Part shown: positions 8,152-17,428 of the stretch, in pieces
Position numbering within the stretch: the stretch's first letter is position 1
Layout of the letters: the number at the start of each line of letters is the position of its first letter
NCBI RefSeq assembly: GCF_003336225.1
Contig: NZ_QPID01000006.1
Coordinates: forward strand, 1-64,000
DNA: 64,000 bases
Reading direction: 5' to 3'
Source: Corallincola holothuriorum
GTDB lineage: Bacteria > Pseudomonadota > Gammaproteobacteria > Enterobacterales > Neiellaceae
The notes under the pieces: model-generated
What the model was told of the DNA's origin: nothing
Database searches by the model: none
Seen by the model: the letters and a program-made list of their open reading frames with translations, nothing else
Position numbers and translations under genes: made by a program

Positions 8152-9534
8152 TTAGCACTTAGGTGAGGACTTATCGTGACTGTGTAAGGCTGGTGGTGTG
8201 GCTGTACCACCATGCTCTTCCAGATACTTACAGGCGTTGATTATATCTTCTGCCAATTGACCAATAACGTGTTTGTTTAGGTGGGCTCGCACAACGATCC
8301 GTAATGAAACGACCGTTTCTGCTTTGGGTGGCATGGTATAAGCTGACAGTACCCAACCTTTTTCTCGTACTTTGGCTGATACATCAAACTCGTTAAAGTT
8401 CTTAACGTGATCTTTCAGTGTTAACGCCACCACAGGAATACGTTGGGTTTTGTTCATCACTTCGAAATAACCGCTTTCCAACAGTAGATCTCGGAGGTGA
8501 ACCGTATTTTCCATAGTCAGTTCCATAATACGTTTATAGCCTTCAAAGCCATAACGCATAAACTGATATGCCTGCGCAATAATGGGTGCCGCATTGCGAC
8601 TGAAATTGAGTGTTGCTGTGGGCGATTCTCCACCAAGGTAGTTCACATAGAATATAAGGTCTTCATTAAAAACTTTTTTGTCCCTAAACACGACCCAGCC
8701 TAGTCCAGGATTAACCAAGCCAAATTTATGCCCAGATGCATTAATCGACTGCACCCGAGGCAAGCGGAAGTCCCATTCGTAGTCGGGATAAAGGAAAGGA
8801 TTTACAAAACCACCTGACGCGCCATCAATATGCAACGGAATTGAGATGCCGGTTTTCTTTTCATAAGCATCTAACCAATCATGTATCTCCTGAATTTCGT
8901 CATCCTCACCAGTGAAGGTCTGACCTGCAATTGCAACGACACAGATTGTATTTTCATCAACGTATTCATCGAGGTGTTCTGCTGTTAGACGGTAGTTACC
9001 GACTTCCAGCGGCACAATCTTCGCTTCAACATCGAAGTACTTCATGAACTTTTTCCAGACAATCTGGACGTTCCCACCAGTGACCATATTGGGTTTGCTG
9101 GCATCTTTTCCTGCTGCCTTTCTCGCTTCGCGCCAATTCCACTTGTGAGCTAATCCCGCCAACATACACGCTTCAGAGCTACCTACGGTAGCCGCACCAT
9201 AAGGTTCAACATCTGCCGGGCCATTCCAGAGTTGATGGATCATGTTGACCATTCTGGTTTCAAGGTCATATGTCTTAGGGTACATGTCATGGTCAACATA
9301 GTTGACATGAGCATGGGCTCCCTCAAGCTCTTTTAATTCAGGCTCAATAAAAGTGGTCACAAAGCTGGACAGGTTGAGCATCGGATTGGCGTCAGTCCAC
9401 ATGTGGGCTTCCAACCGCGCTTTCGCTGAACGAGCGGAAACGCCAGTTTTTGGAAATTCGTTTTCACCAATCTCCAGCTGGAACTCTTCATACATTGAAA
9501 TGTTTGGATCGTTATGTTCGTCTCTGTTGCTCAT
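8152..9534 (-). CDS. gadB: Glutamate decarboxylase (PLP-dependent)
   Basis: This enzyme decarboxylates glutamate to 4-aminobutyrate and consumes a proton. The 460-residue length equals E. coli GadB. The PLP lysine lies in SINASGHKFGLVNPGLGW, the cofactor-binding aspartate in LHIDGASGGFVNPF, and the N-terminal part of the active site in ATVGSSEACMLAGLAHKW. The C-terminal tail is shorter in histidine content than the pH-sensing E. coli tail but keeps HSHDK. The start has AAGGAAGG upstream. It is divergent from an AspT-type antiporter, which suggests a coupled amino-acid decarboxylation and exchange system. Confidence 0.95.
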   Translation of the reverse strand: MSNRDEHNDPNISMYEEFQLEIGENEFPKTGVSARSAKARLEAHMWTDANPMLNLSSFVTTFIEPELKELEGAHAHVNYVDHDMYPKTYDLETRMVNMIHQLWNGPADVEPYGAATVGSSEACMLAGLAHKWNWREARKAAGKDASKPNMVTGGNVQIVWKKFMKYFDVEAKIVPLEVGNYRLTAEHLDEYVDENTICVVAIAGQTFTGEDDEIQEIHDWLDAYEKKTGISIPLHIDGASGGFVNPFLYPDYEWDFRLPRVQSINASGHKFGLVNPGLGWVVFRDKKVFNEDLIFYVNYLGGESPTATLNFSRNAAPIIAQAYQFMRYGFEGYKRIMELTMENTVHLRDLLLESGYFEVMNKTQRIPVVALTLKDHVKNFNEFDVSAKVREKGWVLSAYTMPPKAETVVSLRIVVRAHLNKHVIGQLAEDIINACKYLEEHGGTATPPALHSHDKSSPKC

Positions 9535-9963
9535 TGTGTCTGCCTTCCTTACTTATAGTAATCAGCGGTCATAGCAATCTCACGGTATAAGTCCGATATA
9601 CCTTCATGATTACAATGCGCATAGCTTGTGATGTTTTACCATCTCTAGTGACCAACCTCTGCCAATGTCCAACGTCAGAACAGACATCACCATTGACAAA
9701 ACATAGACAACTTCACTAGGCAAGCAAGAATGCTTAAGCAGTTGTTTGTTGAAAATTAAACCTAGATCAATAACTAGAAGATAACCTGCTGGTTGTTTGT
9801 TTTTTAGCCTACATTTATTGGGGTTGACTTTTACTTTTTGCGTTATAGCGAATGCTCCGGCTTCATCTGCGGAGGAGGTAAAGCAACGTAATAGAGCTGG
9901 CGGCCAGATCTAATTTAATAAACCAGACACTCCGACTATTGTGGTAACAAGGAATTTGTCCCT
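9535..9963. other. Intergenic control region between gadB and the antiporter gene
   Basis: These 429 bp hold no gene I can support. The region separates two divergent genes, so both promoters must lie here. It is AT-rich around 9740-9850 and contains TTGTTTG repeats (9743-9749, 9794-9801). No operator could be named with confidence. Confidence 0.5.
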
Positions 9964-11844
9964 ATGACCTTTTCTCGACAGAACACTATGAAGCGGCTAG
10001 CGAAAGCAGGGGAACGACTTAAGCCCAAATTGTGCCCCCCACTATTGGTTATACTTTGTTTTATCTCTTTGGGAGCTAACGCTGCGAGTAGTGAAGTGGC
10101 CACAGTGTCTGGCCCTATTGCCTATCTATTTAACTATCTAAGCGAAAACCCGTTTGTCTTTCTGTTTGTTGCTCTTGCTATTGGGTATCCATTGGGATCT
10201 GTCACAATCAAAGGGGTTGGGTTAGGTTCTACCGCGGGTACGCTGGTCGTTGGTATAGCGATCTCTTTAAGTTCATACGTTCTTTATGACATCAGCATAA
10301 CGGCTCCAGGCTTAGTGTCTGACATCTTTCTGATGATGTTTATGTACGCCATTGGTATGAAAGTCGGGCCGCAATTTTTCTCCGGATTAGCGAGAGGCGG
10401 TATTGATTTCATAGTCATTGGCTTGATTGTTGTTTGTGCTAATTTCGCTATCGTATTTTTCGGGGCAAAGCTGCTTGATTTAGCGCCAGGTTATGCTGCG
10501 GGAATTATTTCTGGTAGCTATACGGTAACGGCGGTGATGGGCGTTGCACAGTCCGCTGTTTCCAGTGGTGCCTATCATATACCTGAGGGACTGACTGCCG
10601 ATACTATTGGGGCAAATATGGCTGCAGGCTATGCTGTCAGTTATGTGCTCTCTACAGTTTTTATTATTCTATTTATTAAATATTTGCCAGCTATGTTCGG
10701 CATCGATCCGGTAAAGGCGGGGAAAGAAGCGGAGGCCGACTTTGGTGGCGGAGAGGGTACGGAAGCGCTCCCTGGTACGGCGGGTTTTTCCAGTCCTGGA
10801 ACACTGCCTGTTGAGATCCGTAGCTATAAAGTTGAGCATGAGGAATTAGTAGGTAAGAGTATTCGTGAACTATTTGCGCTCTATCCAAATGCCGCGGTAC
10901 TTAAGGTAGTGCGCGGTGATGACGTTTTTGATGCATCAACTAATCCCACTATTCAAATGGGTGATGTGATCGGAGTTCGTGGACGTTACGCTAATTTAAT
11001 TGCCAAAGGCGAAGATAAAGTTGGCACTGAGGTAGATGAGATCCGCGCCCGTGATATCGAGATCGAAGTTGCCGACATACATGTGGGTAAAACTGAATAT
11101 GCAGGTAAGACGATAGAAGAGCTCGGCAAGGAGATCGGTTTTGGTCTTTATTGCAAAGCAATTTTTCGGCAAGGTCAGGCTATCCCTCATCTGCCGCAAA
11201 CAATCGTTGAAGTCGGCGACGTGGTTCGCTTAGCGGGACCTAAATGGTGTGTTGATGAAGCGGCAAAAAAATTAGGCGGCAAACCAATAGTCGAAAGTAC
11301 CGTCACAGAGACATTTTATTTGGCGGTCTCTTTAGTGATTGGCTTTGTCGTTGGTCATTTCAGCGTCACCATGGGGGGGATCCCGTTCGCTTTGGGTACA
11401 TCGGCAGGATGTATGTTAACGGGGATTATGTTCTCATTTTTAAGAACGCGGAATCCAGCTTTTGGTGGTCCCATGGCCGAAGGAGCAAGGAGCTTTTTGC
11501 AGGATATTGGCTTGAGTTTGTTCATTGCGGTACTAGCTGCCAATGTAGGACCAAAGATCCTCAACTCGTTTCAGGGAACTGTGGTTATTAAAATCGCCAT
11601 CCTGGGTTTGCTTGGTGCGTTAGTACCACCATTGCTGGCTTGGCTCTATGGCTTATACGTACGCAAGATGAACCCAATGATCCTCGCTGGAGCGTGTGCA
11701 GGCGGTCGAAACAGTACTCCCGCAATGAAGGGTGCGCAGGATGCGTGTGGTAGCTCTATTCCTGCCGTTGGTTATCCAGTGCCCTACGCATTGACCTCGA
11801 TGCTGGTGTTGATATTTGGTTATCTGGCGATGGTGATGTCTTAG
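9964..11844 (+). CDS. AspT-type aspartate:alanine exchanger family transporter (AAE family)
   Basis: This 626-residue membrane protein shows the internal duplication of the YidE/AspT family. One membrane half lies at about residues 45-255 (GYPLGSVTIKGVGLGSTAGT), two RCK_C-like soluble domains at about 275-450, and the second half follows (SAGCMLTGIMFSFLRTRNP, then CAGGRNSTPAMKGAQDACG). AspT exchanges aspartate for alanine and, with a decarboxylase, generates proton motive force. Here the divergent neighbour is glutamate decarboxylase, so glutamate/4-aminobutyrate exchange is a reasonable inference but unproven. A second ATG at 9991 could be the true start. A small membrane-protein gene follows 49 bp later. 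Confidence 0.85.
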   Translation: MTFSRQNTMKRLAKAGERLKPKLCPPLLVILCFISLGANAASSEVATVSGPIAYLFNYLSENPFVFLFVALAIGYPLGSVTIKGVGLGSTAGTLVVGIAISLSSYVLYDISITAPGLVSDIFLMMFMYAIGMKVGPQFFSGLARGGIDFIVIGLIVVCANFAIVFFGAKLLDLAPGYAAGIISGSYTVTAVMGVAQSAVSSGAYHIPEGLTADTIGANMAAGYAVSYVLSTVFIILFIKYLPAMFGIDPVKAGKEAEADFGGGEGTEALPGTAGFSSPGTLPVEIRSYKVEHEELVGKSIRELFALYPNAAVLKVVRGDDVFDASTNPTIQMGDVIGVRGRYANLIAKGEDKVGTEVDEIRARDIEIEVADIHVGKTEYAGKTIEELGKEIGFGLYCKAIFRQGQAIPHLPQTIVEVGDVVRLAGPKWCVDEAAKKLGGKPIVESTVTETFYLAVSLVIGFVVGHFSVTMGGIPFALGTSAGCMLTGIMFSFLRTRNPAFGGPMAEGARSFLQDIGLSLFIAVLAANVGPKILNSFQGTVVIKIAILGLLGALVPPLLAWLYGLYVRKMNPMILAGACAGGRNSTPAMKGAQDACGSSIPAVGYPVPYALTSMLVLIFGYLAMVMS

Positions 11845-11893
11845 CTCCGGCGTGTGGTGTTTATGCCCGATGAAGTTACGATGGGGTTTTTAA

Positions 11894-12544
11894 ATGGCTG
11901 AATCGGGTACACAACAAGTTAAAGTGGCGGTCAACGTGATGCGTTCACGTTTGACTGTCATTGGTTTTAATATCGCAGTGGCATCGTTTCAACTGGCGCG
12001 TATCAATGAATTACCGGGTGGCCAACCGGTTTCAGGTGTCGATCACCTAGTACATGCCGGTGTTATGACCGCTTTGCTATTGGCGATGGCTCTCTCGATT
12101 ATCGCCATGGTGGTTTACCTCTTGTCTGGCAGCATGGATCCGGTGGGAGTTTGCAATCACTGGTCTCTCGTCGCTGGCGATCTGCTGATGTATTTGGCGT
12201 TAGCCAGCACGGTATCAGGTTTTTTTGCACCGCTTGGTTTGTCTATCGATATTCTCGCTGCTAATTGGCCGCAGAAGGCCGCGCAGATAGCAATCTTGCA
12301 TACAGGTTTACTTGCTGTTGGTGGGTTAGGCTGGTTTTTTGCAGCTTACGTTGGCCCGTCTGTTTCTATATTAAGATCGCCGTTTTCCTCTCAGGTTAAT
12401 TTTCGTTTACTGCTCGCTTATGCTGCTGTGATGCTTTTTTTATCCTGGTTGCATGCACATGCTACGCTCATCGATGATGTGTCAAATCCTGAGTTTTCAT
12501 TTGCGCTGTTTTTGTTTGAATTAATACAGCCATTTCGTTGGTAA
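11894..12544 (+). CDS. Multi-pass membrane protein of unknown function
   Basis: I do not recognise this 216-residue protein. It has five or so hydrophobic segments (around residues 20-35, 55-78, 92-112, 132-152 and 170-188), with histidines in DHLVHAG and LHAHAT that could matter functionally. It lies 49 bp behind the AspT-type transporter on the same strand and before a strong terminator, so the two are probably cotranscribed. A role linked to the decarboxylation/antiport module is an inference from position only. Confidence 0.7.
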   Translation: MAESGTQQVKVAVNVMRSRLTVIGFNIAVASFQLARINELPGGQPVSGVDHLVHAGVMTALLLAMALSIIAMVVYLLSGSMDPVGVCNHWSLVAGDLLMYLALASTVSGFFAPLGLSIDILAANWPQKAAQIAILHTGLLAVGGLGWFFAAYVGPSVSILRSPFSSQVNFRLLLAYAAVMLFLSWLHAHATLIDDVSNPEFSFALFLFELIQPFRW

Positions 12545-12631
12545 CTTGCCAAATTATAAGTTCAGTTTTGTTGGTGATGCCGCCCTAGTGTGTTTTGCAA
12601 CTATCGAAGTTAATAATGTCATGCTGTTATA

Positions 12632-12659
12632 AAAAAGGATCACCTAGGTGATCCTTTTT
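12632..12659. terminator. Bidirectional terminator
   Basis: A perfect palindrome, AAAAAGGATCACCT followed by its complement ending in TTTTT, separates two convergent transcription units. Both strands end in a T run, so it can serve both. Confidence 0.9.
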
Positions 12660-12679
12660 GGGAGATAGCGCTTGACGAC

Positions 12680-13849
12680 TTAGTAATAGTATCTGACACC
12701 GAGCGAGTAGATGTTGTCAGGATCTTTGTCGCTGGTGAAGCTGCTGTCTTCAATCTTGTTTTCTGTGTATAGAATGAAGGTTTCTGTCCAGATATATTGG
12801 GCACCAAAAGCAAAGTATTTCAGTTCGAAATCACCATCATAGCCGGCGTCATCGCCTGCTTCTTTCAGGTAATTGTATGCAGCGTATAAGCGCCAGTCTG
12901 ACACCGGCATATAGTGGCCATAAATCTCCAGCCCTTCGCTATCAAATACCGTACCGGCATCATCAAATTCGTGGTTTTCTCCCCAGTTGTAGTTGATGGC
13001 GATATTGATGGGATCGCTATAGGCGCCATAAACCGCTCCTACAGCGACAACGTCTTCGTAGTCATCGTTAAAGCCAGCAACATTGGGGGCATTGCTGAGT
13101 TCAGAACGGTTGTAAGCCACTCCTAGGGCGATGTCCCAGGGCGTATGGTAGGTAACTGAGCCGCCAGCACCATAATCGTATTCAATGCTGGTGACTACTG
13201 GCCCCAAGTTATCGGGATCACAAGGTACGTTTGGATCCTGTTGGCAGGCGTAGATGTCTGTTTCAGAACCTGACTTCGCCTGATACTGCAGTGCGAGGTC
13301 AAAATCACCCCAGCTGTTGCGGTAGGTAATCGCTTTTTCGGCACGACCGGTACCTGATTGGCCACCGTCCGTACCATAGTTGTATGTTCCGGAGGCGTTA
13401 CCGCCCCAAACGAGAAGCACGTCAGTGGGCGCTGTGACGTCATAGTAGGCTGACCACTGTTTGCCTGCCTTGATTGTGCCCCATTTGTCATGTTTAACAC
13501 CAATTTGGCCATGGCGTAAATTAACGGTATTGTTGAAGTCATCGGCAGAGCTGGCAAAGCTATCGCCACCTTGACTAAAGCCTATTCGATCTGTGTTATC
13601 TACCAGGTTTATACGCCATTCTACAAAGCCAAATGCATCCCAGCCTTCGGTCAGCTCTTGAGTATAGGAGAAGTTGATCCTTGAATTAATGTCGTCCATA
13701 TCGGTGTCGCCGTCGGACTGGGTAAGATTCATCTCGAGGTAACCGCCAATGGCTGCCGTTGTTTTTCCGCTTTTGTAAACATCAGCCGCATGGGCCGTCG
13801 CTGGCAGTATCAGTGTACTGATAGCCAGCGCAATTATTGATTTTTGCAT
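12680..13849 (-). CDS. Outer-membrane general porin
   Basis: The protein has 389 residues with a clear signal peptide (IIALAISTLILPATAHA, then ADVYKSG) and the alternating hydrophobic strands of a 16-stranded trimeric porin. GYLEMNL, RHGQIGVKHDKWGTIKAGKQW and the C-terminal LGVRYYY are typical; the last residue is tyrosine instead of the usual phenylalanine. Loops are rich in Asp and Gly, and a CQQDPNVPCD loop could be disulfide-closed. It is monocistronic, ending at the bidirectional terminator. The 290 bp upstream hold its promoter region and no gene that I can see. Selectivity cannot be judged. Confidence 0.88.
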   Translation of the reverse strand: MQKSIIALAISTLILPATAHAADVYKSGKTTAAIGGYLEMNLTQSDGDTDMDDINSRINFSYTQELTEGWDAFGFVEWRINLVDNTDRIGFSQGGDSFASSADDFNNTVNLRHGQIGVKHDKWGTIKAGKQWSAYYDVTAPTDVLLVWGGNASGTYNYGTDGGQSGTGRAEKAITYRNSWGDFDLALQYQAKSGSETDIYACQQDPNVPCDPDNLGPVVTSIEYDYGAGGSVTYHTPWDIALGVAYNRSELSNAPNVAGFNDDYEDVVAVGAVYGAYSDPINIAINYNWGENHEFDDAGTVFDSEGLEIYGHYMPVSDWRLYAAYNYLKEAGDDAGYDGDFELKYFAFGAQYIWTETFILYTENKIEDSSFTSDKDPDNIYSLGVRYYY

Positions 13850-14139
13850 TGCGAAGTCTCCGTATTCATCCTTTCAAATACGCACTTAACTCTTTTATAT
13901 ATAGAGATATTTGGCGTTAGACTAAGCGTAGCACCGTATCGGCTTTATATATGGTAAAAGTAAGCTAAAACGTAAAAATCAGCTTTGAAAAACAGTGCGG
14001 GGGATTGAAAGAAAGCGGGAGATAGGTTTTGAGCTTTTTTTAGCTTTACTTTATTGAAAAGTGAGGCTCGTGGGGCGGTGTTATTGGGCGCAAAAGTGTA
14101 TGAAGTCGCGCCGCCGTTCAGCTTTTTGGTTTTGGCTTC

Positions 14140-14958
14140 TTATTGTTGATTGATTATCCAAATCTGGAAACGTTTTCTTGTTTCTTCATCTGCTTGGCTA
14201 TATAGCTGCTGCAGTGCTTCTAACTTGTCACTATTGACTCGGGGAGCTGGTGGTGTGGTTTGGTCCGGGGGGGGCATCACACTGACGGACTCTGTGCCCG
14301 TTGTCACAGTTGATAAGGAGTTATCTAGGCCCGTTGATGCTACTGGTGCAGATGGTGTTGGAGGTGTTTGTATTTTGGCTGGTTGAAGTTTTTCGGCGGC
14401 GGGTTGTGCGAGTGCGGGTTCATTTGATGTGGTAGCAAGAGAGATTTGATGCTGTTTCTTATAGGCTTCAGCTTCTGCGGGTAGATCTCTGTTGAGTTGG
14501 AAGCCATCTTGAGGAGGCAACATGAACCATTGGATTGGAAGCTGAACACCATTTTCATCAATCAGCTCGAAGCTAGGCTGATTGACATATTTCCGCGCTT
14601 CGCGCTTGTTACTAGGGAGTGCTGCTTGAATTGAAATCGTCTGCCCTGGCTGACTACTGAATAGGATGACGATTGGCTCAGAGCTAATGACATCTGGTGA
14701 GGTGGGGCGCCCAAAGTCCTTCGAGTAGCGCAGTAAAACTTGATGGTCACCGGCGTTTAGTGGAAAGGGTTTTCCTTGAGACTGGAATGAGCCTATCTCT
14801 TTATCGTCAACATACAGCACTTTGAAAGCGATATCTGCGCGAAAGCTATCAGCTGCAGCCGGAACCGCAGCTGATACCAAAACGCCACCAATCACAATCC
14901 AGTAGTGGAATCCCGAGCGGAAAAAGAATAGCGAGTGTGCGAAGTATTTGGCCCACAT
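14140..14958 (-). CDS. DUF2057 (YccT/CsgI-like) exported protein with Pro-rich tail
   Basis: The 272-residue protein has a signal/anchor segment (HYWIVIGGVLVSAAVPAAA) and then the DUF2057 pattern: FKVLYVDDKEIG, LNAGDHQVLLRYSKDFG, EPIVILFSS. A Thr/Pro-rich linker (about residues 175-240) leads to the short terminal helix ALQQLYSQADEETRKRFQIW, which recurs in the paralogue at 15452-16099. E. coli YccT (CsgI) restrains curli assembly, but most family members have no known role. AAGGAC precedes the ATG. It shares its strand with the ComFB and second DUF2057 genes. Confidence 0.78.
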   Translation of the reverse strand: MWAKYFAHSLFFFRSGFHYWIVIGGVLVSAAVPAAADSFRADIAFKVLYVDDKEIGSFQSQGKPFPLNAGDHQVLLRYSKDFGRPTSPDVISSEPIVILFSSQPGQTISIQAALPSNKREARKYVNQPSFELIDENGVQLPIQWFMLPPQDGFQLNRDLPAEAEAYKKQHQISLATTSNEPALAQPAAEKLQPAKIQTPPTPSAPVASTGLDNSLSTVTTGTESVSVMPPPDQTTPPAPRVNSDKLEALQQLYSQADEETRKRFQIWIINQQ

Positions 14959-15044
14959 TATTTACTGTCCTTCCTGGATTTAGATAGGTACGGAAGCTTA
15001 GTTGACACTGAAACTTCGACTCTATTTATGCAGATAAGTCTTTA

Positions 15045-15314
15045 CTAAGCTTCTGATGCTCGCTCTCTGAGAAAATGGAGTGACTTTTCGACGGCCTCGT
15101 TGGCCTGCATCTCCATTTGTAAACGTTCATTGGCGGGGAGATAAAAGGCCATATCTACTTCGTGGCGAATATAGCGAGGGGGCAGCTGATTTAATGCTAA
15201 ACACATGAGGTCAGATTGAAACTCTACATCGTCAGATTCATCGATGTTTAGTTTTGCAATCCGCTCTGCAACCAATTGCTCAAAATAATTGCGAATATCT
15301 AAATCCAATTTCAT
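15045..15314 (-). CDS. ComFB-domain protein
   Basis: This 89-residue protein matches the late-competence ComFB domain, with an N-terminal helix (YFEQLVAERIAKL), the LMCLALNQLPPRYI core and FYLPANERLQME after it. Bacillus ComFB proteins have four Cys that are absent here, as in many proteobacterial versions. Recent work reports ComFB-type proteins as cyclic dinucleotide receptors. Lying between two DUF2057 genes, whose best-known relative affects curli, it could link second messenger and surface behaviour, but that is inference. Confidence 0.8.
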   Translation of the reverse strand: MKLDLDIRNYFEQLVAERIAKLNIDESDDVEFQSDLMCLALNQLPPRYIRHEVDMAFYLPANERLQMEMQANEAVEKSLHFLRERASEA

Positions 15315-15451
15315 AGCTGACTCTCAATCTCGTTTCAGATTTAACAATCAATAGCCTAGCTAAGCGATGGGCAGTTATACAATCGGTGGCATCAAACTAT
15401 GAGCTATAGCTCATGGTTTGATGCCTGTCTTTGAGGGGAGGGTGATGAAGA

Positions 15452-16099
15452 CTATTGGCTGAGTACTTCTTTCATGAACTGTTGGCGGGTTGCAACATCG
15501 GCCTCCTGCCACCAGTATCTGAGCATCTCAAGTGTTTTAGGCGTAACTGGCTTAGCTCCGGTTGCCACCGAGGAAGCTGTTTGTGGCGTCGCTAGGTCGT
15601 CAGAAATTGGAACTGCGGGGGCAGTATGCACCTCGTCAGCATCTGGCAGAGCTAATAAACTGGCAAGCCAGTTTTGCTGCTGCTTGGTTTCTGTTACCTG
15701 TCGAGTCATTACTACAGAGTTATCTTGTGTATTGATTATCTGCACACTAGGCGCTGCCGCAAAGATCTCTGCACTCTCTTCATCTTCCGGGATCTCCAGC
15801 AGCATCTTAAATTCGCCATTTTCGATAGCGGCAAAACGGACATACAAGGGCACAGATTTGATGACCGCGTGCGCACCTTCATCGTCTTCAAATAAGTCTT
15901 TATAGCGTAGTTCCAGAACATGCTCGCCTTTTGCGAAGTTCAGCCTATCAGGCTGATTTAGCAAACGAAATCCAAGATCTTTGCCATCAACACTGATTAC
16001 TTCTATCTCTTCTGGAATGGCTAATGTGGTATTAGCTGCAGCTTGTTGCGGCAATGTTATAGCTGCTACTGATAACAAGATAATGATTAGGTGACGCAT
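15452..16099 (-). CDS. DUF2057 (YccT/CsgI-like) exported protein
   Basis: This is a 215-residue protein with a signal peptide (LIIILLSVAAITLPQQAAA). The DUF2057 body follows: EEIEVISVDGKDLGFRLL, FAKGEHVLELRYKDLFEDDEG, SVPLYVRF. A short Ala/Thr-rich linker and the terminal LEMLRYWWQEADVATRQQFM resemble the end of the paralogue at 14140-14958. I chose the ATG at 16099 because it starts the signal peptide and has GGAGAA upstream; the frame stays open 13 codons further. It begins just after priC on the same strand. Confidence 0.8.
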   Translation of the reverse strand: MRHLIIILLSVAAITLPQQAAANTTLAIPEEIEVISVDGKDLGFRLLNQPDRLNFAKGEHVLELRYKDLFEDDEGAHAVIKSVPLYVRFAAIENGEFKMLLEIPEDEESAEIFAAAPSVQIINTQDNSVVMTRQVTETKQQQNWLASLLALPDADEVHTAPAVPISDDLATPQTASSVATGAKPVTPKTLEMLRYWWQEADVATRQQFMKEVLSQ

Positions 16100-16115
16100 C
16101 CTTGGATTCTCCTCA

Positions 16116-16661
16116 CTATTGATGCTGGCGTTGCGCAAGCTCTAACTGATCTTCGATCTCAGCTGATGCCTGTCGACACTTCTGTAGTCGGCTTTTTTCG
16201 GTTTGTAACCAATTCAACCATTGCTGGCGGAATTGCTCACTTCTGGCGTTGTCCACGGAGTGCTGACACTGTTGCACTCGTCTAAGCAATCTGCGTTCGT
16301 ATTCTCTATGCTTGTCCAACTGCTCTTTCAGCTTAAGTACTTCTGCAGAGTAGTTTGTGTGTTGTTCAGTTTTAGTTTGTGACGCCTGCTTGACGGCATT
16401 GAACAAGGCAGCAAGCTGGTCATTAAGCTGTTCGCAATAATATTGCAGTAATGCTTCACTTTTATGACGCTGTGAGGCTTCGCGAACCCGGGCTAGTGTT
16501 TCCCTGCATTGCTGGCAGGCTTGTTTCAGGTTAACAGGGTAGGTGCCAAACAGCTGTTCGTGACGAATACTACTCTTGAGGTGCCCCTCTTTTATTTGTC
16601 TATCTAGCGCATCAATTTTTGTGCCGATACCTTGTAACCACTGATTTGCCGAATTCACCAT
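16116..16661 (-). CDS. priC: Primosomal replication protein PriC
   Basis: PriC helps reload DnaB helicase at stalled forks in a PriA-independent way. The 181-residue, helix-rich, Gln/Arg-rich protein follows the remembered E. coli PriC pattern: LFGTYPVNLKQACQQCRETL corresponds to the LF..R...LQACLDE region, KHREYERRLLRRV to QHQDFERRLREMV, and EKSRLQKCRQASAEIEDQLE to the C-terminal YEARLARCRHALEKIENRLA-like helix. Its start codon overlaps the end of the TSUP transporter gene. Similarity in this family is low, so the call depends on those blocks. Confidence 0.82.
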   Translation of the reverse strand: MVNSANQWLQGIGTKIDALDRQIKEGHLKSSIRHEQLFGTYPVNLKQACQQCRETLARVREASQRHKSEALLQYYCEQLNDQLAALFNAVKQASQTKTEQHTNYSAEVLKLKEQLDKHREYERRLLRRVQQCQHSVDNARSEQFRQQWLNWLQTEKSRLQKCRQASAEIEDQLELAQRQHQ

Positions 16662-17428
16662 GCTTGATATGCCAATTTAAGTGCCATCAACACGACGACA
16701 GTAATAAAAACAGGTTTGATAAAACTTGCACCAAAACGGATCGCGGTGTGAGCACCGATAAAGGAACCTAACATGATGCATATTCCCATGGCTAAGCCAA
16801 TTCCCCAATTCACATGACTTAACCAAATAAACGCAGCCAGTGAGCAAGCATTGCTGACGAAGTTCATTGCTTTGGCAACACCACTGGAGCGTAAAATATC
16901 CATTTTGTAGATCGCCATATTTGAAACCATCCAAAATGCACCCGTGCCAGGACCGGCAAAACCGTCATAGAAACCTAAAACTACGCCTTGTGCAGATTGT
17001 GCTTTAACAAGGCGTGATGAGCGCTTGGGTAAACGGTTTTGATATAAAGGGGGCGTACGTTGAAACAGTGTATAAAGCGCAATAAATATGATGACTAAAG
17101 GCAGTATACGCTCCAGCCAGTCAGCACTAATTAGATCCACGACCACTGTGCCTATGATGGCACCGACCGCTGTGCAGCATATTGAATAGACCCAAAACAT
17201 CGGTTGGAACAGACGTTTGCGATAATAAGTAAGGCTGGCTGCGAACGAGCCGAATGTGGCGGCCAGCTTGTTGGTGCCTAATACGATATGGGGCGGTAAT
17301 CCGGCAGACATTAGTGCAGGTACTGTAAGTAGACCTCCTCCGCCAGCGATGGCGTCAACAAAACCTGCAAGGAGCGCGGCTCCGCAGAGCAATGCCCATA
17401 CATGTAGGTCTAAGCCTAGTTCAAACAT
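16655..17428 (-). CDS. TSUP (TauE/SafE, YfcA-like) membrane transporter
   Basis: The protein has about 257 residues and eight or so membrane helices. The duplicated TSUP motif is clear: GFVDAIAGGGGLLTVPALMSAGLPP near the N terminus (first 20: GFVDAIAGGGGLLTVPALMS) with GTNKLAATFGS, and GFYDGFAGPGTGAFW in the second half. Family members export or import sulfur and organic acids (sulfite, sulfoacetate); the substrate here is unknown. The ATG at 17428 fits YfcA-type N termini; a start at 17485 would add 19 unlikely residues. It overlaps priC by a few bases. Confidence 0.87.
   Translation of the reverse strand: MFELGLDLHVWALLCGAALLAGFVDAIAGGGGLLTVPALMSAGLPPHIVLGTNKLAATFGSFAASLTYYRKRLFQPMFWVYSICCTAVGAIIGTVVVDLISADWLERILPLVIIFIALYTLFQRTPPLYQNRLPKRSSRLVKAQSAQGVVLGFYDGFAGPGTGAFWMVSNMAIYKMDILRSSGVAKAMNFVSNACSLAAFIWLSHVNWGIGLAMGICIMLGSFIGAHTAIRFGASFIKPVFITVVVLMALKLAYQAW

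Noticed and set aside
8497-8703. Short plus-strand frame inside gadB
   Set aside because: Shadow of the highly conserved decarboxylase; no ribosome-binding site.
9757-9780. CTAGATCAATAA upstream of the antiporter gene considered as an FNR site
   Set aside because: Only one half (TTGAT on the minus strand) matches; the other half is too far from consensus.
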